Source: a beta proteobacterium L13 | GTDB lineage: Bacteria; Pseudomonadota; Gammaproteobacteria; Burkholderiales; Chromobacteriaceae | NCBI GenBank assembly: GCA_000335715.1 | Contig: AMYZ01000012.1 | Coordinates: 1 to 64,000, forward strand | Direction: 5' to 3' | Length of the DNA: 64,000 bases | In this document: in pieces, positions 17,897 to 29,069 of the stretch | Position numbering within the stretch: position 1 is the stretch's first letter | How the letters are laid out: the number at the start of each line of letters is the position of its first letter | The notes under the pieces: model-generated | Told to the model about the DNA's origin: nothing | The model's input: only the letters and a program-made list of their open reading frames with translations | Databases searched by the model: none | Made by a program: the position numbers and the translations under genes

Positions 17897-18868
17897 CTAC
17901 AGCCAGCCAGACTGCTTGAAGCGCCACCACAGTATGGCGTCCAGCACCAGCATGATCAGCAGGGTGACCGGGTAGCCGTCTACCGACTTCAGCTCCGGCA
18001 TATGCTCGAAGTTCATGCCGTAAATACCGGCAATCATGGTGGGCACGGCAAACAGCGCCGCCCAGGCGGCCAGCTTCTTGCTGACGCTGGAGTCGTCCAG
18101 CGAAATCATGGCCAGGTTTACCTGGATGGCGGTGGACAGCATGTCACGCTGCGATTCCAGGTTGCGGATGATGCGCGCCAGGTGGTCGTCCACGTCGCGG
18201 TAGTAGTCTTGCAGCCCGCCGCACACGCGCGGTACGCGGCCACCGTGCAGGCGGGCGGTGGCTTCGTGCAGCGGCACCAGTGCGTGGCTCACCATCACCA
18301 GCTTGCGCTTCAGCGCGTACAGGTCTTCGATATTCTGCCGCGCCGAACCGTTGCGCGAGAACAGCCGGTCTTCCAGCGCTTCCAGCTCGTCTTCCAGCTG
18401 GTGCATCACCGAAAAATAGCGGTCTACCACCGCGTCCATCAGTGCATAGAATACAAAGCCGGCGCCGTGTTGCAGCAGGTGCGGCTCTTTTTCGCAGCGC
18501 TCGCGCACGTTCTGGAAGCCCTTGCGCGTGCCGTTGCGGATGGACAGCACGTAGTTGGCGCCCACGAACACATCGACCTCACCCTCGTTCAGGTTGCCTT
18601 CGTCGTCCAGCTGCAGGGTTTTCATCACACAGAACAGCATGTCGCCGTATTCGTCCAGCTTGGGGCGCTGGTGGCCGTGCTGCGCGTCTTCCACCGCCAA
18701 CTCGTGCAGGTCGAATTCGCGGGCCAACTGGCTGATTTCGCTGGGTAGCGGGTCTTTTAATGCCACCCAGACAAAGCAGTCCGGCCGGCGCAGGTAATCG
18801 TGTATGTCGGTGCTGGCGATATCGCCCAGTTTCTGGCCGTTCTGGTAGGCCACGCAGTTGATCAGCAT
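17897..18868 (-). CDS. corA: CorA-family magnesium/divalent cation transporter
   Basis: Passive channel for magnesium (also cobalt or nickel), a homopentamer in the inner membrane. The 323 residues comprise a large cytoplasmic alpha/beta and helical funnel domain followed by two C-terminal membrane helices; the selectivity motif GMN lies at 284-286 in IYGMNFEHMPEL, with the acidic periplasmic loop after it. The ATG at 18868 (MLINCVAYQNGQ) fits the family; a long in-frame extension upstream is not coding. Followed by the repeat hairpin. The space to the divergent ABC gene is 262 bases. Confidence 0.93.
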   Translation of the reverse strand: MLINCVAYQNGQKLGDIASTDIHDYLRRPDCFVWVALKDPLPSEISQLAREFDLHELAVEDAQHGHQRPKLDEYGDMLFCVMKTLQLDDEGNLNEGEVDVFVGANYVLSIRNGTRKGFQNVRERCEKEPHLLQHGAGFVFYALMDAVVDRYFSVMHQLEDELEALEDRLFSRNGSARQNIEDLYALKRKLVMVSHALVPLHEATARLHGGRVPRVCGGLQDYYRDVDDHLARIIRNLESQRDMLSTAIQVNLAMISLDDSSVSKKLAAWAALFAVPTMIAGIYGMNFEHMPELKSVDGYPVTLLIMLVLDAILWWRFKQSGWL

Positions 18869-19130
18869 GCGGCGTGTCTCGTTATGGTTATGGTGCCGGC
18901 CTGGGGTGGCGGGTCTTGCCGTTGGGCGTTTAAAGATATTGTTGTGCCTGTGGCAGCACATTGCCAGTTTCATCTGGGCACCGTGCCACGCGGGGCGGGT
19001 GGCCGGCCTGGCAGGCGTTGGCAATAAATGCCGTACAGGGCGGTGATGGCGCTGTGACATTGCCCGGCTCTTGAAATAGCCGGTGTATGCGGCCATGTAG
19101 ATGTTTTATTTCTGTTTTCGGGGTGCTGTG

Positions 19131-20882
19131 GTGAATAAGCCAAGCCTGCTGCAAAAACTCACGCCGCTGGGCGGTTTGCTGCCCTTCATGCGCCCTTATC
19201 GTGGCCGTTTTGTGCTGGCAGGCCTGTCATTGCTGGTGGCTGCAGCGGCGACGCTGCTGCTGCCGGTGGCGTTCCGCTACTTGATCGACCACGCCTTCAC
19301 CCAGCGCCAGGCGGTGGACGGCTATTTCCTGGCGCTGTTTGGCCTGGCCAGCGTGCTGGCGCTGTTTACCGCGCTGCGTTTTTATCTGGTGTCGTGGCTG
19401 GGTGAGCGCGTGACGGCCGACTTGCGTAGCGCGGTATACCGGCACGTGGTGGGCATGAGCCCGGAATACTTCGAGACCCTGCAAACCGGCGAGGTGCTGT
19501 CACGGCTGACCACCGATACCACGCTGGTGCAAACCGTGGTGGGCACCAGCCTGTCGATGGGCCTGCGCAATGTGCTGCTGATGCTGGGTGGCCTGGTAAT
19601 GCTGGCGGTGACCAGTCCCAGCCTGACCGGCTACATCCTGCTGACGCTATTGCTGGTGATCGTGCCGATTCTGGTATACGGCCGCCGTGTGCGGGCGCTG
19701 TCGCGTTCCAGCCAGGACCGCATTGCCGATTCCAGCGCCATGGCGGGCGAGGCGCTGAACGCTGTACAGACGGTGCAGGCGTTTGCGCAGGAAGGGCACG
19801 AGGTCGCGCGCTTTGATGCCTCGGTGACGCGCAGTTTTGATACCGCACTGGCGCGCATCGTGGCGCGTAGCCAGCTTACCGCGCTGGTGATCTTGCTGGT
19901 GTTCGGGGCCATCGTGTTTGTACTGTGGCTGGGCGCGCACGCCGTGCTGGCCGGGCAGATGAGTAGCGGCCAGCTGGCGCAGTTCATCCTGTACGCAGTG
20001 GTGACCGCCGGTGCCATTGGCGCGGTGGCCGAGGTGTGGGGCGACCTGCAACGCGCAGCCGGTGCCACCGAGCGCCTGCTGGCCTTGCTTGCGCAGCGCT
20101 CGCCAGTGCAGCCACCGGCGCAGCCGCAGTGGCTGCCGCCAGAAGGCGAAGGCCTGCAGCTGGATAGTGTCACCTTTGCCTACCCGTCGCGCCCCGGCCA
20201 GCCGTCGCTGCAGGGGCTGAACCTGCAGGTGCGCCCGGGCGAACACGTGGCGCTGGTGGGGCCGTCCGGCGCTGGCAAGACCACGCTGTTCCAGCTGCTG
20301 CTGCGCTTTTACGACCCGCAAGTTGGCCGCATCCGCCTCAACGGTGTCGCCATCGACCAGCTGGACCCGGCAGCGCTGCGCCGCCACATCGGCATTGTGC
20401 TGCAGGACACGGTGATCTTTGCCGCCAGCGCGCTGGAAAACATCCGCTACGGCCGCCCCGACGCCAGCGACGACGAAGTGATCGCCGCTGCTCGTGCCGC
20501 CGCGGCGCACGATTTCATCGAAAAGCTGCCCGAGGGCTACCACAGCTTTCTGGGTGAACGCGGCGTGCGCCTGTCTGGCGGCCAGCGCCAGCGTATTGCC
20601 ATTGCCCGTGCCATCCTGAAAAACCCGCCCATTCTGCTACTGGACGAAGCCACCAGCGCGCTGGATGCCGAATCGGAACAGCTGGTGCAGCAGGCGCTGG
20701 AGCACGCCGCTGCCGGGCGCACCACGCTGGTGATTGCCCACCGCCTGGCCACTGTGAAGCAGGCAGACCGCATTATCGTGCTGGAAGGGGGGTGCATTGT
20801 GGCCGAAGGCCGCCACGAGCAGCTGCTGCAGACCTCACCGCTGTACGCCAGGTTGGCCGCACTGCAGTTTGGCCAGGCTTAG
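19131..20882 (+). CDS. ABC exporter, fused membrane and ATPase domains (MsbA-like)
   Basis: A half-transporter of 583 residues that dimerises to export a lipid, peptide or drug. The six-helix membrane domain spans about 15-310; the nucleotide-binding domain follows, with Walker A GPSGAGKTT at 377-385, signature LSGGQRQ from 481, Walker B ILLLDEATSALD and the H-loop in VIAHRLATVKQAD. I start at the GTG at 19131, which has CGGGGTG upstream; an in-frame ATG at 19101 has no ribosome site. It resembles the small group annotated as permease/ATP-binding proteins of unknown cargo rather than MsbA itself. yejK follows after 61 bases. Confidence 0.9.
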   Translation: MNKPSLLQKLTPLGGLLPFMRPYRGRFVLAGLSLLVAAAATLLLPVAFRYLIDHAFTQRQAVDGYFLALFGLASVLALFTALRFYLVSWLGERVTADLRSAVYRHVVGMSPEYFETLQTGEVLSRLTTDTTLVQTVVGTSLSMGLRNVLLMLGGLVMLAVTSPSLTGYILLTLLLVIVPILVYGRRVRALSRSSQDRIADSSAMAGEALNAVQTVQAFAQEGHEVARFDASVTRSFDTALARIVARSQLTALVILLVFGAIVFVLWLGAHAVLAGQMSSGQLAQFILYAVVTAGAIGAVAEVWGDLQRAAGATERLLALLAQRSPVQPPAQPQWLPPEGEGLQLDSVTFAYPSRPGQPSLQGLNLQVRPGEHVALVGPSGAGKTTLFQLLLRFYDPQVGRIRLNGVAIDQLDPAALRRHIGIVLQDTVIFAASALENIRYGRPDASDDEVIAAARAAAAHDFIEKLPEGYHSFLGERGVRLSGGQRQRIAIARAILKNPPILLLDEATSALDAESEQLVQQALEHAAAGRTTLVIAHRLATVKQADRIIVLEGGCIVAEGRHEQLLQTSPLYARLAALQFGQA

Positions 20883-20943
20883 GGCCTGGCCGCCGGATGT
20901 GCGATAATCGCCACCCGTTTTTCAGCCCCCAACAGGAAGCATC

Positions 20944-21954
20944 ATGCAGATAACCGAAGCCCGCGTAGAACGCCTCGTGGTACACCGTGTCGGCAACCCG
21001 GCCCGCAGCGAGCCCTTGCAGCTGTCCGGCAAGGCCACCCAGGTGGACGAGGGCGTGTCGGCGCTGATACTGGACGGCTACCTGAAGGGTATTGTCTCCG
21101 ACAAGAAAAAGTACCAGTTCTATCACGAGAGCGACCTGAACCTGAACGAGCTGTACCACTACAGCCGCCAGTTCTTCCGTGGCGAGGCCGACCTGCTGGA
21201 AGTATCGCAGCGCATCGCCAAACACCTGTACGCCCGCTCGCAGCATCCCAACATCATGGCCGGCGACCTGCTGGTGATCCTGTTTTCCGGCCTGAGCGAC
21301 GGCGACCGCGAAGTACGCGCGCTGGGCCTATTTAAAGCCGAAATCCAGGAAGACTTCCTCACCATTGTGGAAAGCGGTGAGGTGTTCGACATCAGCCACG
21401 CCAGCGGCATCAACCCGCGCCTGATCGACAAGGGCGCGCTGCTGCTGGAGCACGGCCCGCTGCTGTACGCGGTAGACCGCCAGGGCAACGAGGCCAAGTT
21501 CTGGCTGGACGACTTCCTGCAGGCCATGCGCGTGCCGGATACCAGCACCAGCAGCAAGGTGGTGGCCGAGGTGCTGGAGCAGATCTCGGAAGAAATCGAC
21601 GACCCGCAGCAGCAGGTGCGCTTCAAGGACGAAGTGATGAACCTGTGCAAGACCGAGCCCGAGCTGTCGCCGCGTCAGATGGGCAGCATGGCCGAGCGTT
21701 ACGTGGGCTCGGAAGAGGTTGGCCGCTTGTTTGATAACGCTGCCGAAAGCTATGGCTTTTCGCTGGAAAGCGACGCGCCGCTGCCTGCGCAGTCAGTGGC
21801 CAAGCGGCTGGAAAAGAGCTGGAGCAAGGTCGGCATCGGGCACGGCGTCAGCCTGCTGCTGCCGTCCGACCTCAGCCTGCAGAACGTGCGCAGCGTGAAG
21901 GGCGAAAACGGCGAGCTGACGCTGACGCTGTTTTTGCAGCAGAAAGAAGACTGA
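20944..21954 (+). CDS. yejK: Nucleoid-associated protein YejK (NdpA)
   Basis: A 336-residue member of the 37-kDa nucleoid-associated family, found on the chromosome with no defined enzymatic role. Family features: N-terminal HRVGN, central DFLTIVESGEVFDISHASGINPRLIDKGALLLE and C-terminal LLLPSDLSLQNVRSVKGENGELTLTLFLQQKE. Start ATG at 20944 preceded by AGGAAGC. Follows the ABC exporter and ends at a strong terminator. A repeat copy (21718-21726) encodes VGR. Confidence 0.92.
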   Translation: MQITEARVERLVVHRVGNPARSEPLQLSGKATQVDEGVSALILDGYLKGIVSDKKKYQFYHESDLNLNELYHYSRQFFRGEADLLEVSQRIAKHLYARSQHPNIMAGDLLVILFSGLSDGDREVRALGLFKAEIQEDFLTIVESGEVFDISHASGINPRLIDKGALLLEHGPLLYAVDRQGNEAKFWLDDFLQAMRVPDTSTSSKVVAEVLEQISEEIDDPQQQVRFKDEVMNLCKTEPELSPRQMGSMAERYVGSEEVGRLFDNAAESYGFSLESDAPLPAQSVAKRLEKSWSKVGIGHGVSLLLPSDLSLQNVRSVKGENGELTLTLFLQQKED

Positions 21955-21974
21955 GCTGCGCTCATCCCGCCTGA

Positions 21975-22005
21975 TAAAAAGCCCACCGCGTGCGGTGGGC
22001 TTTTT
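21975..22005 (+). terminator. Terminator after yejK
   Basis: AAAAAGCCCACCGC, loop GTG, CGGTGGGCTTTTT; bidirectional, also serving the convergent regulator gene. Confidence 0.92.
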
Positions 22006-22049
22006 GCTGCCTGCGGCCAACCTTTGGTTCCTGATTTTGCCGGGGGCGT

Positions 22050-22688
22050 TTAGCCTTCTTTCAATTCTTTCAGGTACTTGTACACGGTGGCGCGGCCCAG
22101 GCCCAGCACATTGGCAATGTAGTGGGTGGCGCTTTTGCCCTGGAAAGCGCCTTCGGCATACAGCGCGGCCACCAGCTCGCGGCGCTGGTCGCGCGTCAGG
22201 CCGTTCAGCGCCAGCTGGCGCTGCTGCAGCCAGCCGTGCATGAAGGTATTGATGCGTTCCTGCCAGTCGTCACGGAACAGCTCTGCGGGCTGTTCTACCA
22301 GCCCTGCGCCTTTGAGCAGCATGCCCAGCATGCCGTGCATGTCTTCGAACACGGCGATGTTGAAATTGATGCACATCACCCCCAGTGCCTGCCCGTCATC
22401 GTCGAACAGTACGCTGCTGACGCAGCGCATGCGGCGGCCGTCCCAGTTCAGCTTTTCGTAGGGGCCGACAAAGCGGTCGGCAATGGTGCGCTCGATGTCT
22501 TCCAGCCCGGATTCGTCGCCGATTTCGCGCCGCGACAGGTTATTGGCCAGGTAGCGCACGCGCTGCTCTGCCAGGTCGTGGATGACGACTTCGGCATACG
22601 GGAAAAACAGCTTGGCGATGCTGTCGGCCAGGTGGGCGTAGCGGGACAGCAGCAGGTCGGTAGCGTGGGCAGTTTGGCTCATGGGCAT
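22050..22688 (-). CDS. YheO/DauR-family PAS-HTH transcriptional regulator
   Basis: A 212-residue regulator: a PAS-like YheO domain (about 25-130, with FFPYAEVVIHDL and CINFNI) and a C-terminal helix-turn-helix (about 165-208, ATHYIANVLGLGRATVYKYLKEL). DauR of Pseudomonas aeruginosa, of this family, represses D-arginine catabolic genes. Here the gene sits downstream of an ornithine-cyclodeaminase-family gene and near a FAD D-amino-acid dehydrogenase, the same families as dauBAR, so it is probably the local repressor. Two ATGs (22688, 22682) are possible; GGAA stands five bases before the first. Confidence 0.85.
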   Translation of the reverse strand: MPMSQTAHATDLLLSRYAHLADSIAKLFFPYAEVVIHDLAEQRVRYLANNLSRREIGDESGLEDIERTIADRFVGPYEKLNWDGRRMRCVSSVLFDDDGQALGVMCINFNIAVFEDMHGMLGMLLKGAGLVEQPAELFRDDWQERINTFMHGWLQQRQLALNGLTRDQRRELVAALYAEGAFQGKSATHYIANVLGLGRATVYKYLKELKEG

Positions 22689-22761
22689 GGGTTCCGGGCA
22701 GAGACGGCATAGTGCCGTAGCGCAAGGTTGGCCACAAGTGCGGCCAACCTTTTATCCAGAT

Positions 22762-23763
22762 CTAGCCTGCCTGCTGCACGCGCTGCAGCAGCGCGTGGGC
22801 GATGGCAATGTCTTGCAGCCCCATGCCAATGGAGCGGAAGAACACGTGGCGCTGGTAGCCCGGGCGCGGGCAGAGGTTGTTTGCCAGCTCGGCCAGGTCG
22901 CCGCGGATGGCGTCGGCCTGCCACTGGTGGTGGCGTGCGGCCAACACCATCTCGCCGGCGCGGCTAGGGGTGCTGGCGCGGTGGTCGCAGTACACATCCA
23001 TCTGCGGTAGCAGCGCCGGGTAGATCTCGTGTGCCTGGGCCACATTGGTGCTGATCGAGGTAATCAGTGCCGGTTTTTTTAGCGCGGCTACGTCCAGTAC
23101 CGGGCTACCGGACGAGGTACACAGCATCACCACGTCGGCGTCGTCGGCGGCGTCTTCGGCCGAAGTGGCCAGTTCGATGCGGGCATCCATCGCCAGCAGC
23201 TGTGCCTGCAGGGCGCTGTCGGCTGCCAGGCCGGGGGCGAAGACGCGGATGCGCGTCCACGGCCGTAGCGTCAGTACGTGGCGCAGGTGGGCCTGGCCGA
23301 CGGCACCGAAACCGATCAACGCCAGCTGCTGGCTGTCCGGGCGCGCCAGCAGCTCTACCGCCAGTGCCGTGGTGCCGGCGGTGCGTTCTACCGTGAGCAG
23401 GCTGGCGTCGCAAAAGAGCAGCGGCTGGCCGGTTTGCATTGAGAACAGGCTGCTCCAGGCGGTAACCAGTGGCTTGCCGCCAGTGACGATATAGGGTGAC
23501 AGCTTGGCGCCAAACAGCTGCTGGCTGGCCAGCACGCCCTGGTAGGTAATGACGTCGCCGGCGTCGCCCGGGAACAGTGTCAGCGTTTGTGGCGGCTGCA
23601 CCGCCTGGCCCTGGCCCAGTGCGGCAAACAGTTGCAGCAGTACCTGGCGCACCGGCAGCTGCGGCAGGTGCGGGCGGATGGCGTCAGCGGTCAGGACAAA
23701 CGGGGCGGCGTGGTGATCGATAGCGTGCATGGTGGCAATTGTGTCGCGGGTGAGAATAGTCAC
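22762..23763 (-). CDS. Ornithine cyclodeaminase / mu-crystallin family imine reductase (DauB-like)
   Basis: NAD(P)-dependent enzyme of the family that includes ornithine cyclodeaminase, ketimine reductases and DauB, which reduces 2-ketoarginine plus ammonia to L-arginine. The 333-residue protein has the Rossmann motif GFGAVGQAH in LALIGFGAVGQAHLRH, the family's DASLLTVERTAGTTAL, and a C-terminal IGMGLQDIAIAHALLQR. Start uncertain: GTG at 23763, or ATG at 23730 (MHAIDHH); neither has a good ribosome site. Diverges from the binding-protein gene; the 127-base gap holds both promoters. The context argues for racemisation of a D-amino acid through its 2-oxo acid. Confidence 0.8.
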   Translation of the reverse strand: MTILTRDTIATMHAIDHHAAPFVLTADAIRPHLPQLPVRQVLLQLFAALGQGQAVQPPQTLTLFPGDAGDVITYQGVLASQQLFGAKLSPYIVTGGKPLVTAWSSLFSMQTGQPLLFCDASLLTVERTAGTTALAVELLARPDSQQLALIGFGAVGQAHLRHVLTLRPWTRIRVFAPGLAADSALQAQLLAMDARIELATSAEDAADDADVVMLCTSSGSPVLDVAALKKPALITSISTNVAQAHEIYPALLPQMDVYCDHRASTPSRAGEMVLAARHHQWQADAIRGDLAELANNLCPRPGYQRHVFFRSIGMGLQDIAIAHALLQRVQQAG

Positions 23764-23890
23764 AGCTTAGCGATGAAGAAAAAAATTGTCCACGATGGAA
23801 ATTTTATCTATTCTTGCCGGCAAGCGGCCACATCGAGCCGCCACCCGCTACCGGCACCCGCCGGGCAGGACCCCGCCAGGAGAAATCATC

Positions 23891-24673
23891 ATGAGCAAAA
23901 CCCGCACCGCCAGCCGCTATCTGCTGCCCCTTATCGCTTTGCTCGCCGGCCCAGCGCTGGCTGGTGGCCAGGCCGTCCGCATGGGGCTGGAGCCGTTTTA
24001 TGCGCCGTTTGAAAGCAAGCTGCCCGACGGCAAGCTGGTCGGCTTCGATATCGAGATCGGCAACGCCATCTGCGAACGCATGGCCGCCAAATGCAGCTAC
24101 GTGGAAACCTCGTTCGAGGGGCTGATCCCGGGGCTGAAAGCGCGCAAGTTCGAGGTGATCAACTCCGCCATGAACATTACCGCCAAGCGCCGCGAGTCCA
24201 TCGACTTCACCGTGCCGATCTACATCGTGCCCATCCAGATGGTGGCACGGCGCGACAGCAAGCTGCTGCCCAGCGTGGCCGCGCTGAAGGGCAAAACCGT
24301 GGGCGTGCTGCAAGGTGCCACGCAGGAAGACTTTGTGCGCAAGCACTGGGAACACCAGGGCGTAAAAGTGGTGGCCTACCGCGACCAGAGCCAGATCTAT
24401 CTGGACCTGGCCGCCGGCCGCCTGGATGCCTCGGTACAGGAAGGGCAGAATGCGCAGGAAGGCTTCCTGGACAAGCCGCAGGGCAAGGCTTTCGAGTTCA
24501 AGGGCAAGGTGCTGAGCGACTTTGCCACGCTGGGCGAGGGCACCGGTTTTGGCGTGCGCAAAGGCGACCCGCTAAAGGCCGAGCTGGACAAGGCCATTGC
24601 CGCGCTGAAGCAGGACGGCACCCTGAGCCGCTTGTCGCAGAAGTACTTCAAGCGCGACATTATCGCCAAGTAA
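23891..24673 (+). CDS. Periplasmic amino-acid-binding protein (family 3, ArtJ/HisJ-like)
   Basis: Solute receptor of a polar amino-acid ABC importer, 260 residues with signal peptide (cut after PALA, residue 24). Family 3 signature GFDIEIGNAICERMAAKCSYVE near 55, then the typical lobes; the ligand pocket resembles lysine/arginine/ornithine binders. AGGAGA six bases before the ATG at 23891. No permease or ATPase gene is adjacent, so it must feed a transporter encoded elsewhere. Its position between the DauB-like gene and the FAD oxidase suggests capture of a basic (D-)amino acid. Confidence 0.88.
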   Translation: MSKTRTASRYLLPLIALLAGPALAGGQAVRMGLEPFYAPFESKLPDGKLVGFDIEIGNAICERMAAKCSYVETSFEGLIPGLKARKFEVINSAMNITAKRRESIDFTVPIYIVPIQMVARRDSKLLPSVAALKGKTVGVLQGATQEDFVRKHWEHQGVKVVAYRDQSQIYLDLAAGRLDASVQEGQNAQEGFLDKPQGKAFEFKGKVLSDFATLGEGTGFGVRKGDPLKAELDKAIAALKQDGTLSRLSQKYFKRDIIAK

Positions 24674-24683
24674 GTTTTTACCC

Positions 24684-24758
24684 GCCCGGCTAGCTGCCGG
24701 GCACCGGTGCGCCAGGGTTGGCCGCATCGTATGACTATCGCCGCGGCCAACCCTGGCG
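24684..24758. terminator. Two hairpins after the binding-protein gene, the second from paired repeats
   Basis: GCCCGGC-TAGCT-GCCGGGC at 24684-24702, then CGCCAGGGTTGGCCGC (24710-24725) pairing perfectly with GCGGCCAACCCTGGCG (24743-24758) over a 17-base loop. No T run follows, so partial termination between the binding-protein and oxidase genes is possible. Confidence 0.6.
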
Positions 24759-24783
24759 CGGCAGCAGGAAGGCAACAAGCAGC

Positions 24784-26025
24784 ATGGATGCAGATGTAAT
24801 CGTACTGGGTGCCGGCATGGTCGGCGTGTCGGCCGCCCTGGCCCTGCAGCAACGTGGCCGTCAGGTATGGCTGCTGGACCGCCGCGCCCCGGGCGAGGAA
24901 ACCAGCCACGGCAACGCCGGCCTGCTGGAGCGGGCGGCCGTGATTCCGTACGGCTTTCCGCGCCAACTGTCGTCGCTGTTGCGCCTGGCGGCCAACCGCT
25001 CGCCCGACGTACGCTACCACCCGGCCACGCTGCCGTCTTACGCCGGCTGGCTGTGGCAGTACTGGCGCGAGTCGGCACCGGCACGGTTGGCCGCTACCGG
25101 CCGCGCCATGCTGCCCTTGCTGGAAGCCTGCCTGCCCGAGCACGACGCCTGGATTCGCGCCGCCGGGGTAACCGAGCTGCGCCGCAGCGAAGGCCTGCTG
25201 GAGGCGTGGCGCAGCGAAGCGGCATTTTTTGATGAAGCGGCTAACGCCCAGCGTATCGCCCGAGAATACGGCCTGGGCCTCACCGTGCTGGACGCAGCGG
25301 CGCTGCGCCAGGCCGAGCCGGGGCTAGGGCAGGGCTTTAGCGGGGCGATTCACTGGCACGACCCGCATAGCATCCGCGACCCGGGCGCGCTGGTACGCGG
25401 CTACGCCAGTTACTTCCAGACGCTGGGCGGGGTATTGAAACAATGTGCGGTGCAGGGTTTGCGCCAGGCCGGCAATGGCTGGCAGGTGCATACCGACGCC
25501 GGTGTTTACCAGGCGCGCGAGGTAGTGCTGGCGCTGGGGCCGTGGTCGGACGACCTGTACACGCCACTGGGCTACCGCATTCCGCTACAGGTCAAACGTG
25601 GCTACCACATGCACTACCATGCGCGCGGCCCCGGCCTGCAGCGCACGGTGGTAGACATGGAAAACAGCTTTCTGGTGGCACCGATGGCGCGTGGCCTGCG
25701 CCTGGCCACCGGTGTGGAGCTGGCGCGCCGCGACGCACCACCTACGCCCAATCAGCTGGCACAAGCCGAAGCGCTGGCGCAGGGCCTGTTCCCGCTGGGT
25801 GAGCGGGTGGACGCGCAGCCGTGGGTGGGCTGCCGCCCGTGCCTGCCGGACATGCGCCCGGTGATCGGCGCCGCGCCGCGTCACCCCGGCTTGTGGTTCT
25901 GCTTTGGCCACAGCCATCTAGGGCTGACGCTGGGGCCGGTGTCGGGGCGCCTGCTGGCCGAGATGATGCTGGGCGAGAAGCCGTTTACCGACCCCGCGCC
26001 GTATTCGCCGGCGCGCTTTGCCTGA
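24784..26025 (+). CDS. FAD-dependent D-amino acid dehydrogenase (DadA/DauA-like)
   Basis: Oxidative deamination of D-amino acids to 2-oxo acids at the membrane, electrons passing to the respiratory chain. The 413 residues start with the FAD Rossmann motif [14 protein letters not shown] (GAGMVG at 9-14), then [11 protein letters not shown], characteristic of DadA-type enzymes, and end with [25 protein letters not shown] at 24784 with AGGAAGG upstream. It is the probable partner of the DauB-like reductase and the binding protein. Related in family to the hydroxyproline enzyme at 50059-51312 but not a close duplicate. Exact substrate (D-arginine or others) is inference. Confidence 0.88.
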   Translation: MDADVIVLGAGMVGVSAALALQQRGRQVWLLDRRAPGEETSHGNAGLLERAAVIPYGFPRQLSSLLRLAANRSPDVRYHPATLPSYAGWLWQYWRESAPARLAATGRAMLPLLEACLPEHDAWIRAAGVTELRRSEGLLEAWRSEAAFFDEAANAQRIAREYGLGLTVLDAAALRQAEPGLGQGFSGAIHWHDPHSIRDPGALVRGYASYFQTLGGVLKQCAVQGLRQAGNGWQVHTDAGVYQAREVVLALGPWSDDLYTPLGYRIPLQVKRGYHMHYHARGPGLQRTVVDMENSFLVAPMARGLRLATGVELARRDAPPTPNQLAQAEALAQGLFPLGERVDAQPWVGCRPCLPDMRPVIGAAPRHPGLWFCFGHSHLGLTLGPVSGRLLAEMMLGEKPFTDPAPYSPARFA

Positions 26026-26047
26026 TTGGGCTGCGTAGATCAAGTGA

Positions 26048-26085
26048 CAAGGGCCTGTCCCGCCATGTGGCGGGACAGGCCCTTG
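26048..26085. terminator. Bidirectional terminator between the D-amino acid oxidase and sdaA genes
   Basis: CAAGGGCCTGTCCCGCC (26048-26064), loop ATGT, GGCGGGACAGGCCCTTG (26069-26085): a perfect 17-bp stem. Confidence 0.85.
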
Positions 26086-26113
26086 TGCCATGTACTGCGG
26101 CCAACCCTGCCGA

Positions 26114-27514
<1,401 letters not shown>

Positions 27515-27605
27515 GCTGCTTCTCTTTTTATGGTGCGGGCGCGGGTGGCGCCACAGGTGTTGTCTGTCCGGCCGGGTGGGCCATGGTGTGCGTGTGCTGC
27601 CGGGG

Positions 27606-27640
27606 CAGCGGCGGCATTGTACTGAGCAATGCCGCCGCTG
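27606..27640. repeat. 14-bp inverted repeat in the glyA-sdaA gap
   Basis: CAGCGGCGGCATTG (27606-27619), loop TACTGAG, CAATGCCGCCGCTG (27627-27640). A very stable hairpin with no T-tract after it on the minus strand. It could set the ratio of glyA to sdaA message, or end transcription weakly. Confidence 0.65.
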
Positions 27641-27667
27641 TGTGCACTACCGATGCTGCAGTGCGTT

Positions 27668-28924
27668 TTAACGATACACAGGGAAGGCCGCGCACAGCTC
27701 GGCTACCTGGCGACGCACGCGGGCGGTGACGTCGGCGTTATCGATATCGTCCAGGATGTCGCATACCCAGTGCGCTACCTGGCCGGCTTCGGCGCTACCG
27801 AAACCGCGGCTGGTAATGGCCGGGGTGCCGATGCGGATGCCGCTGGTCACAAACGGGCTTTGCGGGTCGTTTGGCACCGCGTTCTTGTTGACGGTAATGC
27901 AGGCCGCGCCCAGCGCCGCGTCGGCGGCCTTGCCGGTAAGGCCCTTGTCGATCAGGCTCAGCAGGAACAGGTGGTCGTCGGTTTTGCCGGATACCACGGT
28001 ATAGCCGCGCTGGCGGAACACCGCCACCATGGCGTGGGCATTGTCCAGCACCTGCTGCTGGTAAGCCTTGAACTCGGGTTGCAGCGCCTCCAGGAAGGCC
28101 ACTGCCTTGGCGGCGATCACGTGCATCAGCGGGCCGCCCTGGATGCCGGGGAACACCAGCGACTGCAGTTTTTTCACCAGCGCCTCGTCCGGGTTGGCCG
28201 CCAGGATCAGGCCGCCGCGCGGGCCACGCAGGGTTTTGTGGGTGGTGGTGGTCACCACGTGGGCGTGCGGCAGCGGGCTGGGGTACAGCCCGGCCGCCAC
28301 CAGGCCGGCCACGTGCGCCATGTCCACGAACAGCCAGGCGCCGACGCTGTCGGCAATCTGGCGCATGCGCGCCCAGTCCACTACCAGCGAGTAGGCGGAG
28401 AAACCGGCCACCAGCATCTTGGGCTGGTGTTCGGTGGCCAGCCGTTGCACCTCGTCGTAATCGATGGCGCCGCTTTCCGTGTTGATGCCGTATTGCACCG
28501 CCTTGTAGATCTTGCCGGAAAAGTTGACGCTGGCGCCGTGGGTAAGGTGGCCGCCGTGAGCCAGGCTCATGCCCAGGATGGTGTCGCCCGGCTGCAGCAG
28601 CGCCATGTACACGGCGGCGTTGGCCTGACTGCCGGAGTGCGGCTGCACGTTGGCGTAGCGGGCACCAAACAGCTGGCAGGCGCGGTCGATGGCCAGCTGC
28701 TCCACCACGTCCACGTGCTCGCAGCCGCCGTAGTAGCGCTTGCCGGGGTAGCCCTCGGCGTACTTGTTGGTCAGCTGGGTGCCTTGTGCCTGCATTACGC
28801 GCGGGCTGGTGTAGTTTTCCGAGGCAATCAGCTCGATGTGGTCTTGCTGGCGCTGGTTTTCGGCCTGGATGGCGGCCCACAGTGCGTCGTCGAAGCCGGC
28901 AATCTGCATGTCTTGCGTGAACAT
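27668..28924 (-). CDS. glyA: Serine hydroxymethyltransferase
   Basis: PLP enzyme interconverting serine and glycine with tetrahydrofolate; 418 residues, the bacterial norm. PLP lysine is K230 in [26 protein letters not shown] (31-40) and the substrate-binding region around HSGSQAN are intact. The ATG at 28924 ([12 protein letters not shown]) has GGAG six bases ahead. A tandem glycine riboswitch stands about 145 bases upstream, so expression follows glycine. In this setting, and with sdaA next, the enzyme may run from glycine toward serine. Confidence 0.97.
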   Translation of the reverse strand: MFTQDMQIAGFDDALWAAIQAENQRQQDHIELIASENYTSPRVMQAQGTQLTNKYAEGYPGKRYYGGCEHVDVVEQLAIDRACQLFGARYANVQPHSGSQANAAVYMALLQPGDTILGMSLAHGGHLTHGASVNFSGKIYKAVQYGINTESGAIDYDEVQRLATEHQPKMLVAGFSAYSLVVDWARMRQIADSVGAWLFVDMAHVAGLVAAGLYPSPLPHAHVVTTTTHKTLRGPRGGLILAANPDEALVKKLQSLVFPGIQGGPLMHVIAAKAVAFLEALQPEFKAYQQQVLDNAHAMVAVFRQRGYTVVSGKTDDHLFLLSLIDKGLTGKAADAALGAACITVNKNAVPNDPQSPFVTSGIRIGTPAITSRGFGSAEAGQVAHWVCDILDDIDNADVTARVRRQVAELCAAFPVYR

Positions 28925-29069
28925 ATCTGTCTCCATGTCGTGTCTGGCTGCTGGCAGCAGCCGTGTGCATGGCTCTTTGGCGGGGTGCCCAGGGTGCCGC
29001 GTAACGGCATGGGGGCAGGGGCATGGCTGGCACAAAGGCGAGGGCACCCGCCCGGCCATGCCGGACGAT

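Noticed and set aside
18869-19096. A long N-terminal extension of CorA
   Set aside because: The frame is open but the residues are arginine-, proline- and histidine-rich with no start signal; the family begins at 18868.
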